DNA from: Guadua angustifolia
Taxonomy: Eukaryota > Streptophyta > Magnoliopsida > Poales > Poaceae
Direction of reading: 5' to 3'
Assembly (NCBI GenBank): GCA_036346375.1
Contig: CM070508.1
Location: 11,898,852-11,962,851, forward strand
DNA length: 64,000 nucleotides
The translations under genes were made by a program, and so were the position numbers. Positions 34,926-46,348 of the stretch are shown here, in pieces. The notes under the pieces are model-generated. The model was not told the origin of the DNA and searched no databases. It saw only the letters and a list, made by a program, of their open reading frames with translations. The first letter of the stretch is position 1. Each line of letters begins with the position of its first letter.

Positions 34926-36966
34926 TGAAAGTTCAAACTCCATTAATTTGGTTTTGGTGTTAATGACAAATCTAATATTGAGACTAACTCTTTTAATAAT
35001 CATAATATTCATTAGTCTTAATTGTTAATTAATGATAAATCTTTTTATGAGACTAACTCTTTTGTTGAGTTTAACTCTCATTAATCTCTTTTGGATGAAA
35101 AAGATGGAAATATCAAAGGTATGCATTCGAGCTCATATTATATATCTTGTTGCATTTCTTGGATATAATTTTCATGATCATATTGATAAATCTAAACATG
35201 AGACTAACACTTTTATTGAGTATATCTTTGATTAGTCTCATCTCATTGAAAAATGGAAAACCCAAGGTATGCACTCGTATTCATTTTATGATATCTTATT
35301 GCATACCTAGGACTCAAGTTAAAGAATGAACTCTTACATTACTTATACATTAAAAGATGTGCATTATGTTTTCAACTTCATCCATATTACATAAATGCAC
35401 ATATCTAGGGGGAGTTCACAATTTAACTTAATGTTTCAATAGTATTGATCCATGTCCTCCTGCCAAACAACATATAGGATTAAGACTTTGAAACAGTCCA
35501 TTGAGTATATGAAACTTGTGTAGTTAATATATACTCATGACAATTTAAATTTAATTTAAATTGTGTTCGGTTGCCATTAAATCAACAAAGAACTAATCAT
35601 GAGTTGATGGTTCACTTTGTTAATCCTAGAGCAATCGAAAGCTCTTGATTATAATGAAGCATTAGTTGTATTAGTTTACTCAAGACACAATTAATCTTTC
35701 AATCAATTGTCTTTGGGTTGTGCTCAATCAATCTCGGGAGCATCCATTATGTGTTAATGGAGTGCAATTGATGATTGAGGCAACCGTGTTTGTTGGACTA
35801 ACGATCTTCCATGAGTTGTGAAGTAGGTTGAGTCCAAGACGATAAAGAATCGGGAACAAGTCATCATGTGTTGATGAGCTTCAAGAGAAGATCCCAAAAT
35901 GAAGAGAAGGGCTAGAGAAGGTTCATCATGTGTTGATGAACAACAAGAAGAAGAAGATTCGATCTTGGAGAGAAGATGATTGGAAATCATAAAAATTCCA
36001 AATGGATCGCTAAAAGCAAAGGTATAACTAGTTAGGGCTAAGAATGTTTTTCCTAGTCTCTTACCGGTCTCGGTGTTAGGATGGGAGACCGGATTGCTAG
36101 TTAGGTACCGTACTATTAAGAGGGGTTGAGTCTTTTAGCTTGAGCTTCATCATGTGTTGATGAACTCAATCCGGTTCACTCTAGCTCACTCTCTTGTTTG
36201 GATTTACATGAGCTAAGTATTTGCATGTGTTACAAATAAGGGAGCTCATGCTTGCTTCTTATTGAATCTTAATTGATTTGGTTTTTGCATGGAGCTAAGT
36301 TTTGCATGTGTTGCAAAAGGTGAGAGCTCATGCATTGGTGTTTTAGCTATGACTTGATCATGTGTTGATCATCACAAAAGCTAAGTAAAGTTTATGTTTT
36401 GTGTTTGCAAAATGTGTTTTTGCAAAATGTTGATTTGTTATTTACAAATGTGGTTTGCAAATAAGCTAGAGGTTACAGGTTTCAATCCTAAAGCATGTGT
36501 TGGCATTTGCAAATGTGTTTTGCAAAGTGTCGGGATCATGTGTTGATCCTTACATGGCTAGAGGATTGATCATATAGCTTTTGGGTTATTTTCAAATGGG
36601 TTATGTAAAATATTGGTGTTCATTTGATCTTAGAGTATGTGATTAGAATTTGCAAATATGTTTTGCAAGAATTGTTTTGATCATGAGTTGATCATCACAT
36701 GGCTCAAGAGTTGATCTTATTAACTCTTGCTAGCTTGTAGTCATGCCCTTCATCAAGTCTATGTGAGGGATTTTGAAAAATCAGATTTTAGACTTGAATG
36801 ACTACATCAGAGTTTGGTTTTGGTGATATTTAAAAATATCTATAGTTGCTTAAATATTGAAAATGGGTGAAGATTTTAGCCCTCGTGATAAACTTCGCAT
36901 AGAATCAAAGATCACCTAAATCGGAGTTCGGAGTAAAAAGTTATGAGCATTTTACTGGCTGAGACA

Positions 36967-37222
36967 AAGGTAGCACCGCCCCTACATGGGCGGTAGCACC
37001 GCCCGGGGCGGTAGCACCGCCCGGGGCGGTAGTACCGGCCCAAAGGCGGTATAAAAATTCTAGAGGGGTGTTTTTTGGTTGAAATGGCCGGTGCTACCGG
37101 TCCTAGATGGGCGGTAGCACCTGGGTACTGTAGCAACGGCTAGTTTTTGATGTTTTCAATGCACGAATGTGACCGTTGGCCTAGAGGCCGGTGCTACCGG
37201 CCCTAGTAGGGCAGTAGCACCT
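36967..37222 (+). repeat. GC-rich palindrome array in the 5' LTR U3
   Basis: Repeated GGGCGGTAGCACCGCCC-type palindromes and GGTGCTACCG/CGGTAGCACC inverted pairs lie directly upstream of the TATA box. An 18-bp unit appears two more times here than at the matching place in the 3' LTR (near 45110). The position suggests promoter or enhancer function, but that is inference. Confidence 0.75.
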
Positions 37223-37280
37223 GGTTGACTGCGTTTTTGCCCCATTTTGCCCTCCAACGGCTAGTTTTCTTTGGGGGAGC

Positions 37281-37288
37281 TATAAAAG
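37281..37288 (+). promoter_or_regulatory. TATA box of the 5' LTR
   Basis: TATAAAAG lies about 60 bp after the palindrome array and is preserved at 45363-45370 in the 3' LTR. Related LTRs in this window have TATA-like boxes after the same AACGG-TAG phrase. Confidence 0.7.
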
Positions 37289-38106
37289 GAGTCTTGGGGC
37301 TGACATTTGAGAGTTGCTGGAGCATTTGGGTGTTTGTAGAGCTTGTGTGCTTGTGTTGCCCTCTTCTATTTGTCTCTTGAGCTAAGAGTGAGCTCTAATT
37401 GCATGTGTTGCAATTAGGAAGTGTATTGAGAGCCTCTTGTGCATGTGTTGCACTTGAGGGAGCCATTGTGCATGTGTTGCACTTGGTGATTACCGGAGTG
37501 CATGTGTTGCACTAGGTGAAGTTCAAGTGGGAAGGCTTGGTTTGTTACTCTTGGTGTTTACCGACACCTAGACGGCGTGGAGGCGTCGTGCGCGGTGAGC
37601 TTCTCGACGAAGGTTGTGAGAAGCCCCGGCAAGTTGTGAAGGTCGGTGCTCGCCTACCCGGAGCGGGAAAGAGCAACCACTAGTGGATTTGAGGCGGGAG
37701 CTCAATTCGTGGAGTCGGTCCAATTCGTTTGGGCTTGCCTCAACGTGGATTAGGGGAGATCGGCAAGTCTCCGATCACCACGGTAAAAAGTATCGTGTCT
37801 CTTGTGTCATTTACATTCAAGCATTTACATTATTGCTATATTATTGATTACTTAATTGAGATAGAATTGCTTAGTTTAACTTGCTTGTTCAATCTAACAA
37901 TTATTGTGTAAAGACCAAATTTAGTTAGTGCACTAGTGAACCTAGTTGATTTAGGCCTTAATTGTCAAAACCTAGTTTATCACTTCCGCATTATCTTTGA
38001 TTAGGTTTTGACATAGGGGTTGATTAGAGCGAGTTATTTTAGAAAGCGATTAATTTTGTTAAACGCCTATTCACCCCCCCTCTAGGCGCATCCTCGATCT
38101 TACAAG

Positions 38107-38118
38107 TGGTATCAGAGC
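38107..38118 (+). other. Primer binding site, tRNA-iMet type
   Basis: TGGTATCAGAGC begins two bases after the 5' LTR. It is the standard plant copia primer site, complementary to the 3' end of initiator tRNA-Met. Confidence 0.93.
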
Positions 38119-38161
38119 TTGGTCTCTCATTTTATTAGACTTAACCGTCTAGAGAGTAAGG

Positions 38162-39900
38162 ATGGCGACTAGTGGTTTAGTGCACTACACCGATTCACAT
38201 ATTTTTGATGGCTCAAATTATGCTTCATGGAAATTATTTATAATTTCTCATTTTAAATCCATGAGCCCCCAAATATGGTGGATCGTAGATGTGGGCTTTT
38301 CTCTTTGGTTGAACGAATTTGCTCCAACTAAAGGAGAAGAGAAATGCCTACATCTCGACGCTCAAGCTACTAACGTTTTATTTAGTGTTGTGAGCATAGA
38401 TGTATTTAATAAAATATGCAATCTCAAGAGCGCTCATGAGATGTGGATAAAGCTTCAAGATTTATATGATAAGTCCACATCCCCTAGTGAGAATTGCATA
38501 GAGGAATGGGTGTCGGGAGATGAAGCTTCAAGTTCTATCTCAATTGATGAAGAACCGACAACACCATCAACCCCAACTTCTACCTCAAGCGATGATGAGC
38601 ATTTAATTCCATCCCCACCATCGCGTTGCTTTATGGCCAAAGGTAAAATTGAGGTAAATGATGATAACGATGATGAGCCCTCTTACGATGATCTAATGAA
38701 TTTATTAGAGGAGCTTAATGAGTATCTTGGGAAGGAGAAAGCAAAATATAAAATTTTGAAGTATGAGCATGACTCGCTTCAAAATGATTATAATGTGCTT
38801 AAAGAAAATCATGAATCCCTCATTCTTAAGGAAATCATTAAGCCTAGAATGGACATAGGAATTCAATGTGATTTAATAGATGAGATGCCATGCTTAAATA
38901 ATAATTCTTGCATTTCATCTAAAATAGAAATGTCCTAATTGACATGCCTTGTTGCTCTAATAAAATTGCTTCAAGTACCTCTATATGCTTAGAGACTAAT
39001 CTTGTAGAGGAGAATAAAGAGCTCAAGAAACAAGTCACTAAATTGAGAAGTGACTTAGAGAAGTGCTATAAAGGAAAGGCCACCCTCGACGACATTCTAA
39101 GCAAGCAACGCCGCTCGCAAGATAAGAGAGGGATTGGCTACATCTCTAAGAAGAAGGTGAATAGCAAGACAAGGCACAACGCAAGACATACAAAGAACAT
39201 CAAGTGTCTTGGATGTCATGAGAAGGGTCACTACGCCTCGGTGTGCCCAAACCAAGAAGATGTTAGGCCAAGGACATCAATAAAGAGGCAAACCGACAAG
39301 AAGCACAACAAGAAGGTTAAGAGAGGACCAAATAGCGTCAAGTGCTTCAATTTTCGTAAAAAGGGGCATTTCGGTAAGGATTGTCCCTTAGGTACTACTC
39401 CTAAGCCTATTCTTTATAATGATTATTATTTGCTTAGGAAGGACAAAAATGGCAATGTGTTTGCTAAGTTTGTCGATTCTTCTAAGTCTATGCATAATAG
39501 TAACAATCATTTGCTTAGAAGAAATAATTCTAGAAATGTGTTTGCTCAAAATGCTAGATTTCCTAAGACTATGAAAAATCATGTTGATTATATGCTTAGG
39601 AAAAATAACTATAGCAAAACATTTGCTAGAAATGCTAGATCCTCTAAGCGTCCTCAATATAATGATTATTATATGCTTAGAAAGGATCAAACTAGGAATG
39701 GATTTGCTAAGAATGTTAAAACTCCTAAGCCTCCTCAATTCAATGCCAATAAATCGCTTAGGAGTAATAACAATCGCAAATCCATTACTAGTCATGTTAG
39801 TTCACCTAAGACTATTAATGTTAGGGCCATTTGGGTTCCTAAATCTATTGTGACTAACATTGTCGGACCCAACAAAGATTGGGTACCAAAAACCGTCTAA
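38162..39900 (+). pseudogene. gag: Copia gag, frameshifted and internally deleted
   Basis: Frame 1 (38162-38938) opens with the N-terminal copia gag region (FDGSNYASW, then VWW-like IWWIVDVGFS, then EKCLHLDAQA). It jumps from DLYDKSTS to an acidic Ser/Thr-rich part, so the middle of the usual gag domain seems missing. The frame then stops, and frame 2 (38944-39900) continues with a coiled-coil (LVEENKELKKQVTKLRSDLEK) and a CCHC zinc knuckle (CLGCHEKGHYASVC). A second knuckle is damaged: its second Cys is Phe (CFNF). After it, a LLRK/MLRK-containing unit of about 33-35 residues is repeated roughly six times to 39800. The repeats are unusual and may be a late expansion. Confidence 0.8.
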
Positions 39901-42900
39901 AAGGATTTTTAGGAAATATGAGATGGATTGGACGTTTGGCTTCTTCAAAAGGGAAGAGAACTTCATCAATTGCAAAATGGAGCCAAGCATAAAGACGATC
40001 GCTTCCAATCACGAGCCAATGCCATCTCGGGTAACAAGTATTTAAATTGATAGTTTTAGCTTGTAGCCTTGTGTAGGTTATAGTGCATTATCATAAAAAT
40101 CAATTTAAATTGCTTGTTCATGTTCTTGCTCATGCTTCTTAATTGAACTTATTGCAATCTTGAGCAAGTTGGGTAGTGGCACATTAAGGGGGAGTGCTAA
40201 ATCATAATCATGTATATCACATCCTTATGTGTGTCCATATTTATATAAGTGCTAATATATTTTTAAAATCAAGCCATTTAGCCAAAAGTGAAAAATCTTA
40301 GTAACTATTACTAATCTTGTGAAAAACTAGTTGAAAAATGTATACAAATGCTTTCAAAATGTTTTCCAATAGTTTTGGCTTTACAAAAACTAATTTCAAA
40401 AGAAAATAAGTTTTTAGCCCAAAAACTAGTTACTTGTATCTTGTTTTGATTCTAAATTTATAATTTTCATAGAATAAATTGTAAAATGATTTTGAATATA
40501 GCTCCAAAATGAAAAACATAGAATTGGTCATTCTTAACAATTCTCATATTCAAAAGATTTCCAAAAGACTAATCTATCAAAAGTTATTTGATTTTGAAAC
40601 TCACCTTAAAACTATACTTGACTTATATTGATCATATTCTAGCACTTTGTGAGTTTCACCTCTTGGACCAGATTCTTAGCCATATCTTGGTTCAAAATGG
40701 TATTTCAAACTCATACATACTAATTCCAATCAAATATCTTCTTATTTGCTTCATTTGATACTTTTTGGAATGATTTGAAAATCATATGCATTCATATTCT
40801 TCATATGAGCCTCTTTAGTCAAAAGTCAAAATTGTTGTTTAAAATGCCCATATTTATGAAAATCTTTATAAAAGTTCTTAAATATGTATTTCAAATATTT
40901 TGCAATGCTTTCGGAGTAAAAATTCCTATGTTAAAAACAAAATAGCAAATTTGGCCTCAATTAGATCTTATATGATCTTGTTTTTGAATTAAATGAAATA
41001 TTTTCATAAGTTAAAATCTATTGAGTTTTTGGAAAAGTGGTCAATACGAAACTCGTAGAGTTGGTCATTTCAAGCATTTCATTAGTTCAAAGTTTTTTCA
41101 AACGACCAACCGTTCAAAAGCTATCGCTTTTTGAATTTGCCCAAAATTCTTCATTTGACCCAAAAATAACCCATTCTTGCATATTGTGGGTTTTGCTATT
41201 TGAGTTGGATTTCTTTACATTTCTTGGCTTGAAATAGTATTTCTAACTCATTCAAAGCTATAAAAGTTTAAATCTCCATGAAATCCAAGTTATATTGCAT
41301 TTTGAGCTTTCGATACAAATTCAACTTGTCTTTATACCTACAAAGCGCAATCTGCCATATCTTTTGAAAGAAAATTCCTTTTGAGGAAATTCTTTTTGAG
41401 AAACCTTCTAATTAGTCCAAAGTTCATTTCTGGAAAGTTTCAAATTATTTGGACTTTATTTAAAAAGTTTTGACTTTTCTCCTCTTTGAGTAAAAATCAT
41501 GCCCACAAAGCAAAATTTGACATATCTTTTGATTGGAGACTCCTTTTTGGAAAATTCTTTTTGGAAAAGTTTCTTAGGAGTCTAAAGTATATTTCTGCAC
41601 AATTTGAAATAATTTCAACTTCATTTGAAAAAGTTATGGGCTTTTCTCTCCTTGATCACAAGTCTGAAAATTCAGACTTTTGCATGATTTTGAGCTGATT
41701 TGTGATTTTTGTATCTCCAAATTAGAGTATAATTTGAGGGGATCACCTTTGTAAGAATTTATCCTCAATAGTTATTCTACTATGTCAAAGTTTATCAAAA
41801 TTTTTAGACGTCATATGAGCAATTTTTCAGCTATCTTTTGAAGCCTAAATGAAATGTCAAAAACTGAAAATCTGAAATTCTAGTTCTTTGAAATCTTTGT
41901 GGTTTTCATGCCTTGAAATTGGTTTCAAGTTGGTAGAACCTCTCAAAACAAAACTTGAGGATGTTTAAATGTATTAGCTCCATGATTTACCTTATGATCC
42001 TTTTGGAGCTTGTTTAATCGAGTTTTGTATGTTTGAAAGAGAGACTCTTTTCGGTTATGTTATAATATCAAGTTGATCTTAAATTGACATATAGTATTAG
42101 TTTTTGAGAAATGAGCTTGTTTTTAAACAAATATCAATATTGTTTTTTTTAAATTGGTATCTTTATGCAAAATGATCTTTTTTACAAGTGGTATCTCATT
42201 TAAATAATATCATTTAAAAAAAATCTTTACTTGTGGTATCAAAAAAAATGAGCATTTCAAGTAGTGTCACTTTAAAATTGATATTTACATGCTTTATATT
42301 TTCCTCAAGTGGTATTATAAGTAATGCTTCTTTAAAAACATTTTACAAGTGGTTACATGAAAATTCGAGGCACATTTCTTTGTTTTCCTTATTTATGCAC
42401 TATTAGACTCTTAAGAACTCTTTTTGTGAGTTATTTGCAAATTGAAAAGCCTAATAAAATGAGGAGCATATTTGAATGTGCTTCAAATATCTTTCTCATG
42501 CTTAACTCAAAATATGGCCATATTTCCATTGGTTTACTCTTTTGGGCCATATAAAGAAGTTTGCGGAATTCTTGAATCTTATTGAAAATTCTTATTATTT
42601 ACAAGTGGTATTTGATTTAAGAATTCTTGTGAACTTAAATAGGTCACATATATTCATTTCAATCTTGTTATGACCTCATTTCAAAGAATTTCTTGCCAAG
42701 CTCTCTCTTCTTCAAAGTGATATCTCTTTACCAAGCTCTTCACTTTAAAAGTCTCCTTTTTGGATTCATTTTCCATTTTTGGTGTTTAATGCCAAAAGGG
42801 GGAGAATTTGTGGGAGCTTAATACCTCATTTGGTTAAAGGGGAGTTTGTGGGAGATTAAATTTGGTTAAAGGAGAAAATTATTTGTCTAAGAATCTCTCA

Positions 42901-43029
42901 TATGCATTCTCAATTGTTAATGCATATATTGCTCAAAGACATGCTTATAAGTTCAAATAGTTTAAATGATCTCAATATGATGATTTTCATACAAATGTGT
43001 TATTAAGCTCGGATTTGTCATTAATCACC
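39901..43029 (+). other. Noncoding AT-rich interior in place of pol
   Basis: No open frame longer than about 70 codons and no pol motif. The stretch holds diverged duplications: a block near 41340-41480 ('catatcttttga...aaattc...aaagtttcaaatta') recurs near 41515-41660. A phrase like 'caagtggtat' is repeated at least five times between 42180 and 42615. PPT-like 'aagggggag' words occur near 40187 and 42797, as found between genes in SIRE-type elements. It looks like decayed or captured filler, not a gene. Confidence 0.6.
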
Positions 43030-43042
43030 AAAAAGGGGAAGA
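43030..43042 (+). other. Polypurine tract
   Basis: A purine run (aaaaaggggaaga) ends directly before the 3' LTR start at 43044 and is the expected plus-strand primer. Confidence 0.85.
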
Positions 43043-43043
43043 T

Positions 43044-46000
43044 TGAAAGTTCAAACTCCATTAATTTGGTTTTGGTGTTAATGACAAATCTAATATTGAG
43101 ACTAACTCTTCTAATAATCATAATATTCATTAGTCTTAATTGTTAATTAATGATAAATCTTTTTATGAGACTAACTCTTTTGTTGAGTTTAACTCTCATT
43201 AATCTTTTTTGGATGAAAAAGATGGAAATATCAAAGGTATGCATTCGAGCTCATATTATATATCTTGTTGCATTTCTTGGATATAATTTTCATGATCATA
43301 TTGATAAATCTAAACATGAGACTAACTCTTTTATTGAGTATATCTTTGATTAGTCTCATCTCATTGAAAAATGGAAAACCCAAGGTATGCACTCGTATTC
43401 ATTTTATGATATCTTATTGCATATTTAGGACTCAAGTTAAAGAATGAACTCTTACATTACTTATACATTAAAAGATGTGCATTATGTTTCCAACTTCATC
43501 CATATTACATAAATGCACATATCTAGGGGGAGTTCACAATTTAACTTAATGTTTCAATAGTATTGATCCATGTCCTCCTGCCAAACAACATATAGGATTA
43601 AGACTTTGAAACAGTCCATTGAGTATATGAAACTTGTGTAGTTAATATATACTCATGACAATTTAAATTTAATTTAAATTGTGTTCGGTTGCCATTAAAT
43701 CAACAAAGAACTAATCATGAGTTGATGGTTCACTTTGTTAATCCTAGAGCAATCGAAAGCTCTTGAGTATAATGAAGCATTAGTTGCATTAGTTTACTCA
43801 AGACACAATTAATCTTTCAATCAATTGTCTTTGGGTTGTGCTCAATCAATCTCGGGAGCATCCATTATGTGTTAATGGAGTGCAATTGATGATTGAGGCA
43901 ACCGTGTTTGTTGGACTAACAATATTCCATGAGTTGTGAAGTAGGTTGAGTCCAAGACGATAAAGAATCGGGAACAAGTCATCATGTGTTGATGAGCTTC
44001 AAGAGAAGATCCCAAAATGAAGAGAAGGGCTAGAGAAGGTTCATCATGTGTTGATGAACAAGAAGAAGAAGAAGATTCGATCTTGGAGAGAAGATGATTG
44101 GAAATCGTAAAAACTCCAAATGGATCGCTAAAAGCAAAGGTATAACTAGCTAGGGCTAAGAATGTTTTCCTAGTCTCTTACCGGTCTCGGTGTTTGGATG
44201 GGAGACCGGATTGCTAGTTAGGTACCGTACTATTAAGAGGGGTTGAGTCTTTTAGCTTGAGCTTCATCATGTGTTGATGAACTCAATCCGGTTCACTCTA
44301 GCTCACTCTTTTGTTTGGATTTACATGAGCTAAGTATTTGCATGTGTTACAAATAAGGGAGCTCATGCTTGCTTCTTATTGAATCTTAATTGATTTGGTT
44401 TTTGCATGGAGCTAAGTTTTGCATGTGTTGCAAAAGGTGAGAGCTCATGCATTGGTGTTTTAGCTTGCGACTTGATCATGTGTTGATCATCACAAAAGCT
44501 AAGTAAAGTTTATGTTTTGTGTTTGCAAAATGTGTTTTTGCAAAATGTTGATTTGTTATTTACAAATGTGGTTTGCAAATAAGCTAGAGGTTACGGGTTT
44601 CAATCCTAAGGCATGTGTTGGCATTTGCAAATGTGTTTTGCAAAGTGTTGGGATCATGTGTTGATCCTTACATGGCTAGAGGATTGATCTTATAGCTTTT
44701 GGGTTATTTGCAAATGGGTTATGCAAAATATTAGTGTTCATTTGATCTTAGAGTATGTGATTAGAATTTGCAAATATGTTTTGCAAAAATTGTTTTGATC
44801 ATGAGTTGATCATTACATGGCTCAAGAGTTGATCTTATTGACTCTTGCTAGCTTGTAGTCATGCCCTTCATCAAGTCTATGTGAGGGATTTCGAAAAATC
44901 AGATTTTAGACTTGAATGACTACATCAGAGTTTGGTTTTGGTGATATTTAAAAATATCTATGATTGCTTAAATATTGAAAATGAGTGGAGATTGTAGCCC
45001 TCGTGATAAGCTTCGCATAGAATTAAAGATCACCTAAATCGGAGTTCGGAGTAAAAAGTTATGAGCATTTTACTGGCTGAGACAAAGGTAGCACTGCCCC
45101 TACATGGGCGGTAGCACCGGCCCAGAGGCGGTGTAAAAATTCCAGAGGGGTGTTTTTTGGTTGAAATGGCCGGTGCTACCGGTCCTAGATGGGCGGTAGC
45201 ACCGGGGTACTGTAGCAACGGCTAGTTTTTGATGTTTTCAATGCACGAATGTGACCGTTGGCTTAGAGGCCAGTGCTACCGGCCCTAGTAGGGCGGTAGC
45301 ACCGGGTTGACTGCGTTTTTGCCCCATTTTGCCCTCCAACGGCTAATTTTCTTTGGGGGAGCTATAAAAGGAGTCTTGGGGCTGACATTTGAGAGTTGCT
45401 GGAGCATTTGGGTGTTTGTAGAGCTTGTGTGCTTGTGTTGCCCTCTTCTATTTGTCTCTTGAGCTAAGAGTGAGACCTAATTGCATGTGTTGCAATTAGG
45501 AAGTGGATTGAGAGCCTCTTGTGCATGTGTTGCACTTGAGGGAGCCATTGTGCATGTGTTGCACTTGGTGATTACCGGAGTGCATGTGTTGCACTAGGTG
45601 AAGTTCAAGTGGGAAGGCTTGGCTTGTTACTCTTGGTGTTTGCCGACACCTAGACGGCGTGGAGGCGTCGTGCGCGGTGTGCTTCTCGACGAAGGTTGTG
45701 AGAAGCCCCAGCAAGATGTGAAGGTCGGTGCTCGCCTACCCGAAGCGGGAAAGAGCAACCACTAGTGGATTTGAGGCGGGAGCTCAATTCGTGGAGCCGG
45801 TCCAATTCGTTTGAGCTTGCCTCAACGTGGATTAGGGGAGATCGGCAAGTCTCCGATCACCACGGTAAAAAGTATCGTGTCTCTTGTCTCATTTACATTC
45901 AAGCATTTACATTATTGTTATATTATTGATTACTTAATTGAGATAGAATTGCTTAGTTTAACTTGCTTGTTCAATCTAACAATTATTGTGTAAAGACCAA

Positions 46001-46185
46001 ATTTAGTTAGTGCACTAGTGAGCCTAGTTGATTTAGGCCTTAATTGTCAAAATCTAGTTTATCACTTCCGCATTATCTTTGATTAGGTTTTAACATAGGG
46101 GTTGATTAGAGCGAGTTATTTTAGAAAGCGATTAATTTTGTAAAACGCCTATTCACCCCCCTCTAGGCGCATCCTCGATTTTACA
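43044..46185 (+). repeat. Copia 3' LTR, 3142 bp
   Basis: Starts TGAAAGTTC and ends TTTTACA, collinear with the 5' LTR. It repeats the stem-loop array at 43861-45595, the palindrome array at about 45088-45306 and a TATA box at 45363-45370. The stem-loop near 44767 with loop TATGT has a perfect stem here but one mismatch in the 5' LTR. Confidence 0.93.
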
Positions 46186-46190
46186 ACATG
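46186..46190. repeat. Right target-site duplication of the copia element
   Basis: ACATG, identical to 34921-34925. Confidence 0.95.
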
Positions 46191-46348
46191 TTTATCTCGA
46201 GAAGGGAAAACAAAGGCAGAACATTATTCTGTATGAACCCAAACAATTTCTTTTTCGAATGTACCGTACCAGCAATCACCACGTGTTTTTTGTGAGGTCT
46301 GATTTGGACAACAATAGATAAAAACAATAAAAGTAAGAAACACATTAC

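Larger units (their letters stand above)
35743..37513 (+). repeat. Array of about 17 stem-loops with a constant TGTGT spacer
   Basis: Thirteen perfect inverted repeats are centred on TGTGT. First arms and starts: TCCATTA 35743, TCATCA 35861, GTTCATCA 35921, TTCATCA 36146, TTTTGCA 36300, TGATCA 36355, TTTGCAAAA 36404, TTTGCAAA 36506, GGATCA 36533, CTAATTGCA 37395, GTGCA 37439 and 37468, AGTGCA 37497. In each, the second arm is the exact reverse complement. Four near-members have one stem mismatch (36218), a changed loop (TGAGT 36678), or both (TGTGG 36439, TATGT 36649). Stems differ but remain paired; the spacer does not change. Thirteen members lie upstream and four downstream of the TATA box. 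Confidence 0.85.
34926..38104 (+). repeat. Copia 5' LTR, 3179 bp
   Basis: Starts TGAAAGTTC and ends CTTACA. It carries the stem-loop array (35743-37513), a GC-rich palindrome array (36967-37222), and a TATA box at 37281-37288. It is 37 bp longer than the 3' LTR, mostly because of two extra 18-bp palindrome units near 37000. Confidence 0.93.
34926..46185 (+). mobile_element. Large-LTR copia retrotransposon, defective, 11.3 kb
   Basis: A complete insertion: target duplication, 5' LTR 34926-38104, tRNA-iMet primer binding site 38107-38118, gag remnants 38162-39900, a noncoding interior, polypurine tract about 43030-43042, 3' LTR 43044-46185, target duplication. The gag resembles SIRE/Maximus-type copia gag (FDGSNYASW start, EKCLHLDAQA, CCHC knuckle). 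No integrase, reverse transcriptase or RNase H is detectable between gag and the polypurine tract, so it must be mobilised in trans. The two LTRs differ at roughly one base in a hundred where I compared them, suggesting a fairly young insertion. The LTRs make up more than half of the element. Confidence 0.93.

Noticed and set aside
36078..36090. Short match to the 3' part of 5S rRNA (TAGGATGGG-GACC), as in Cassandra-type LTRs
   Set aside because: Only about 13 bases match and the rest of the 5S gene, including the internal promoter, is absent; the 3' LTR copy already differs.
35743..37513. CRISPR-like reading of the regularly recurring CATGTGTTG word
   Set aside because: Spacing is irregular, the shared core is too short, there is no cas gene, and the genome is a plant. 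The conserved property is stem pairing, not a repeat-spacer layout.
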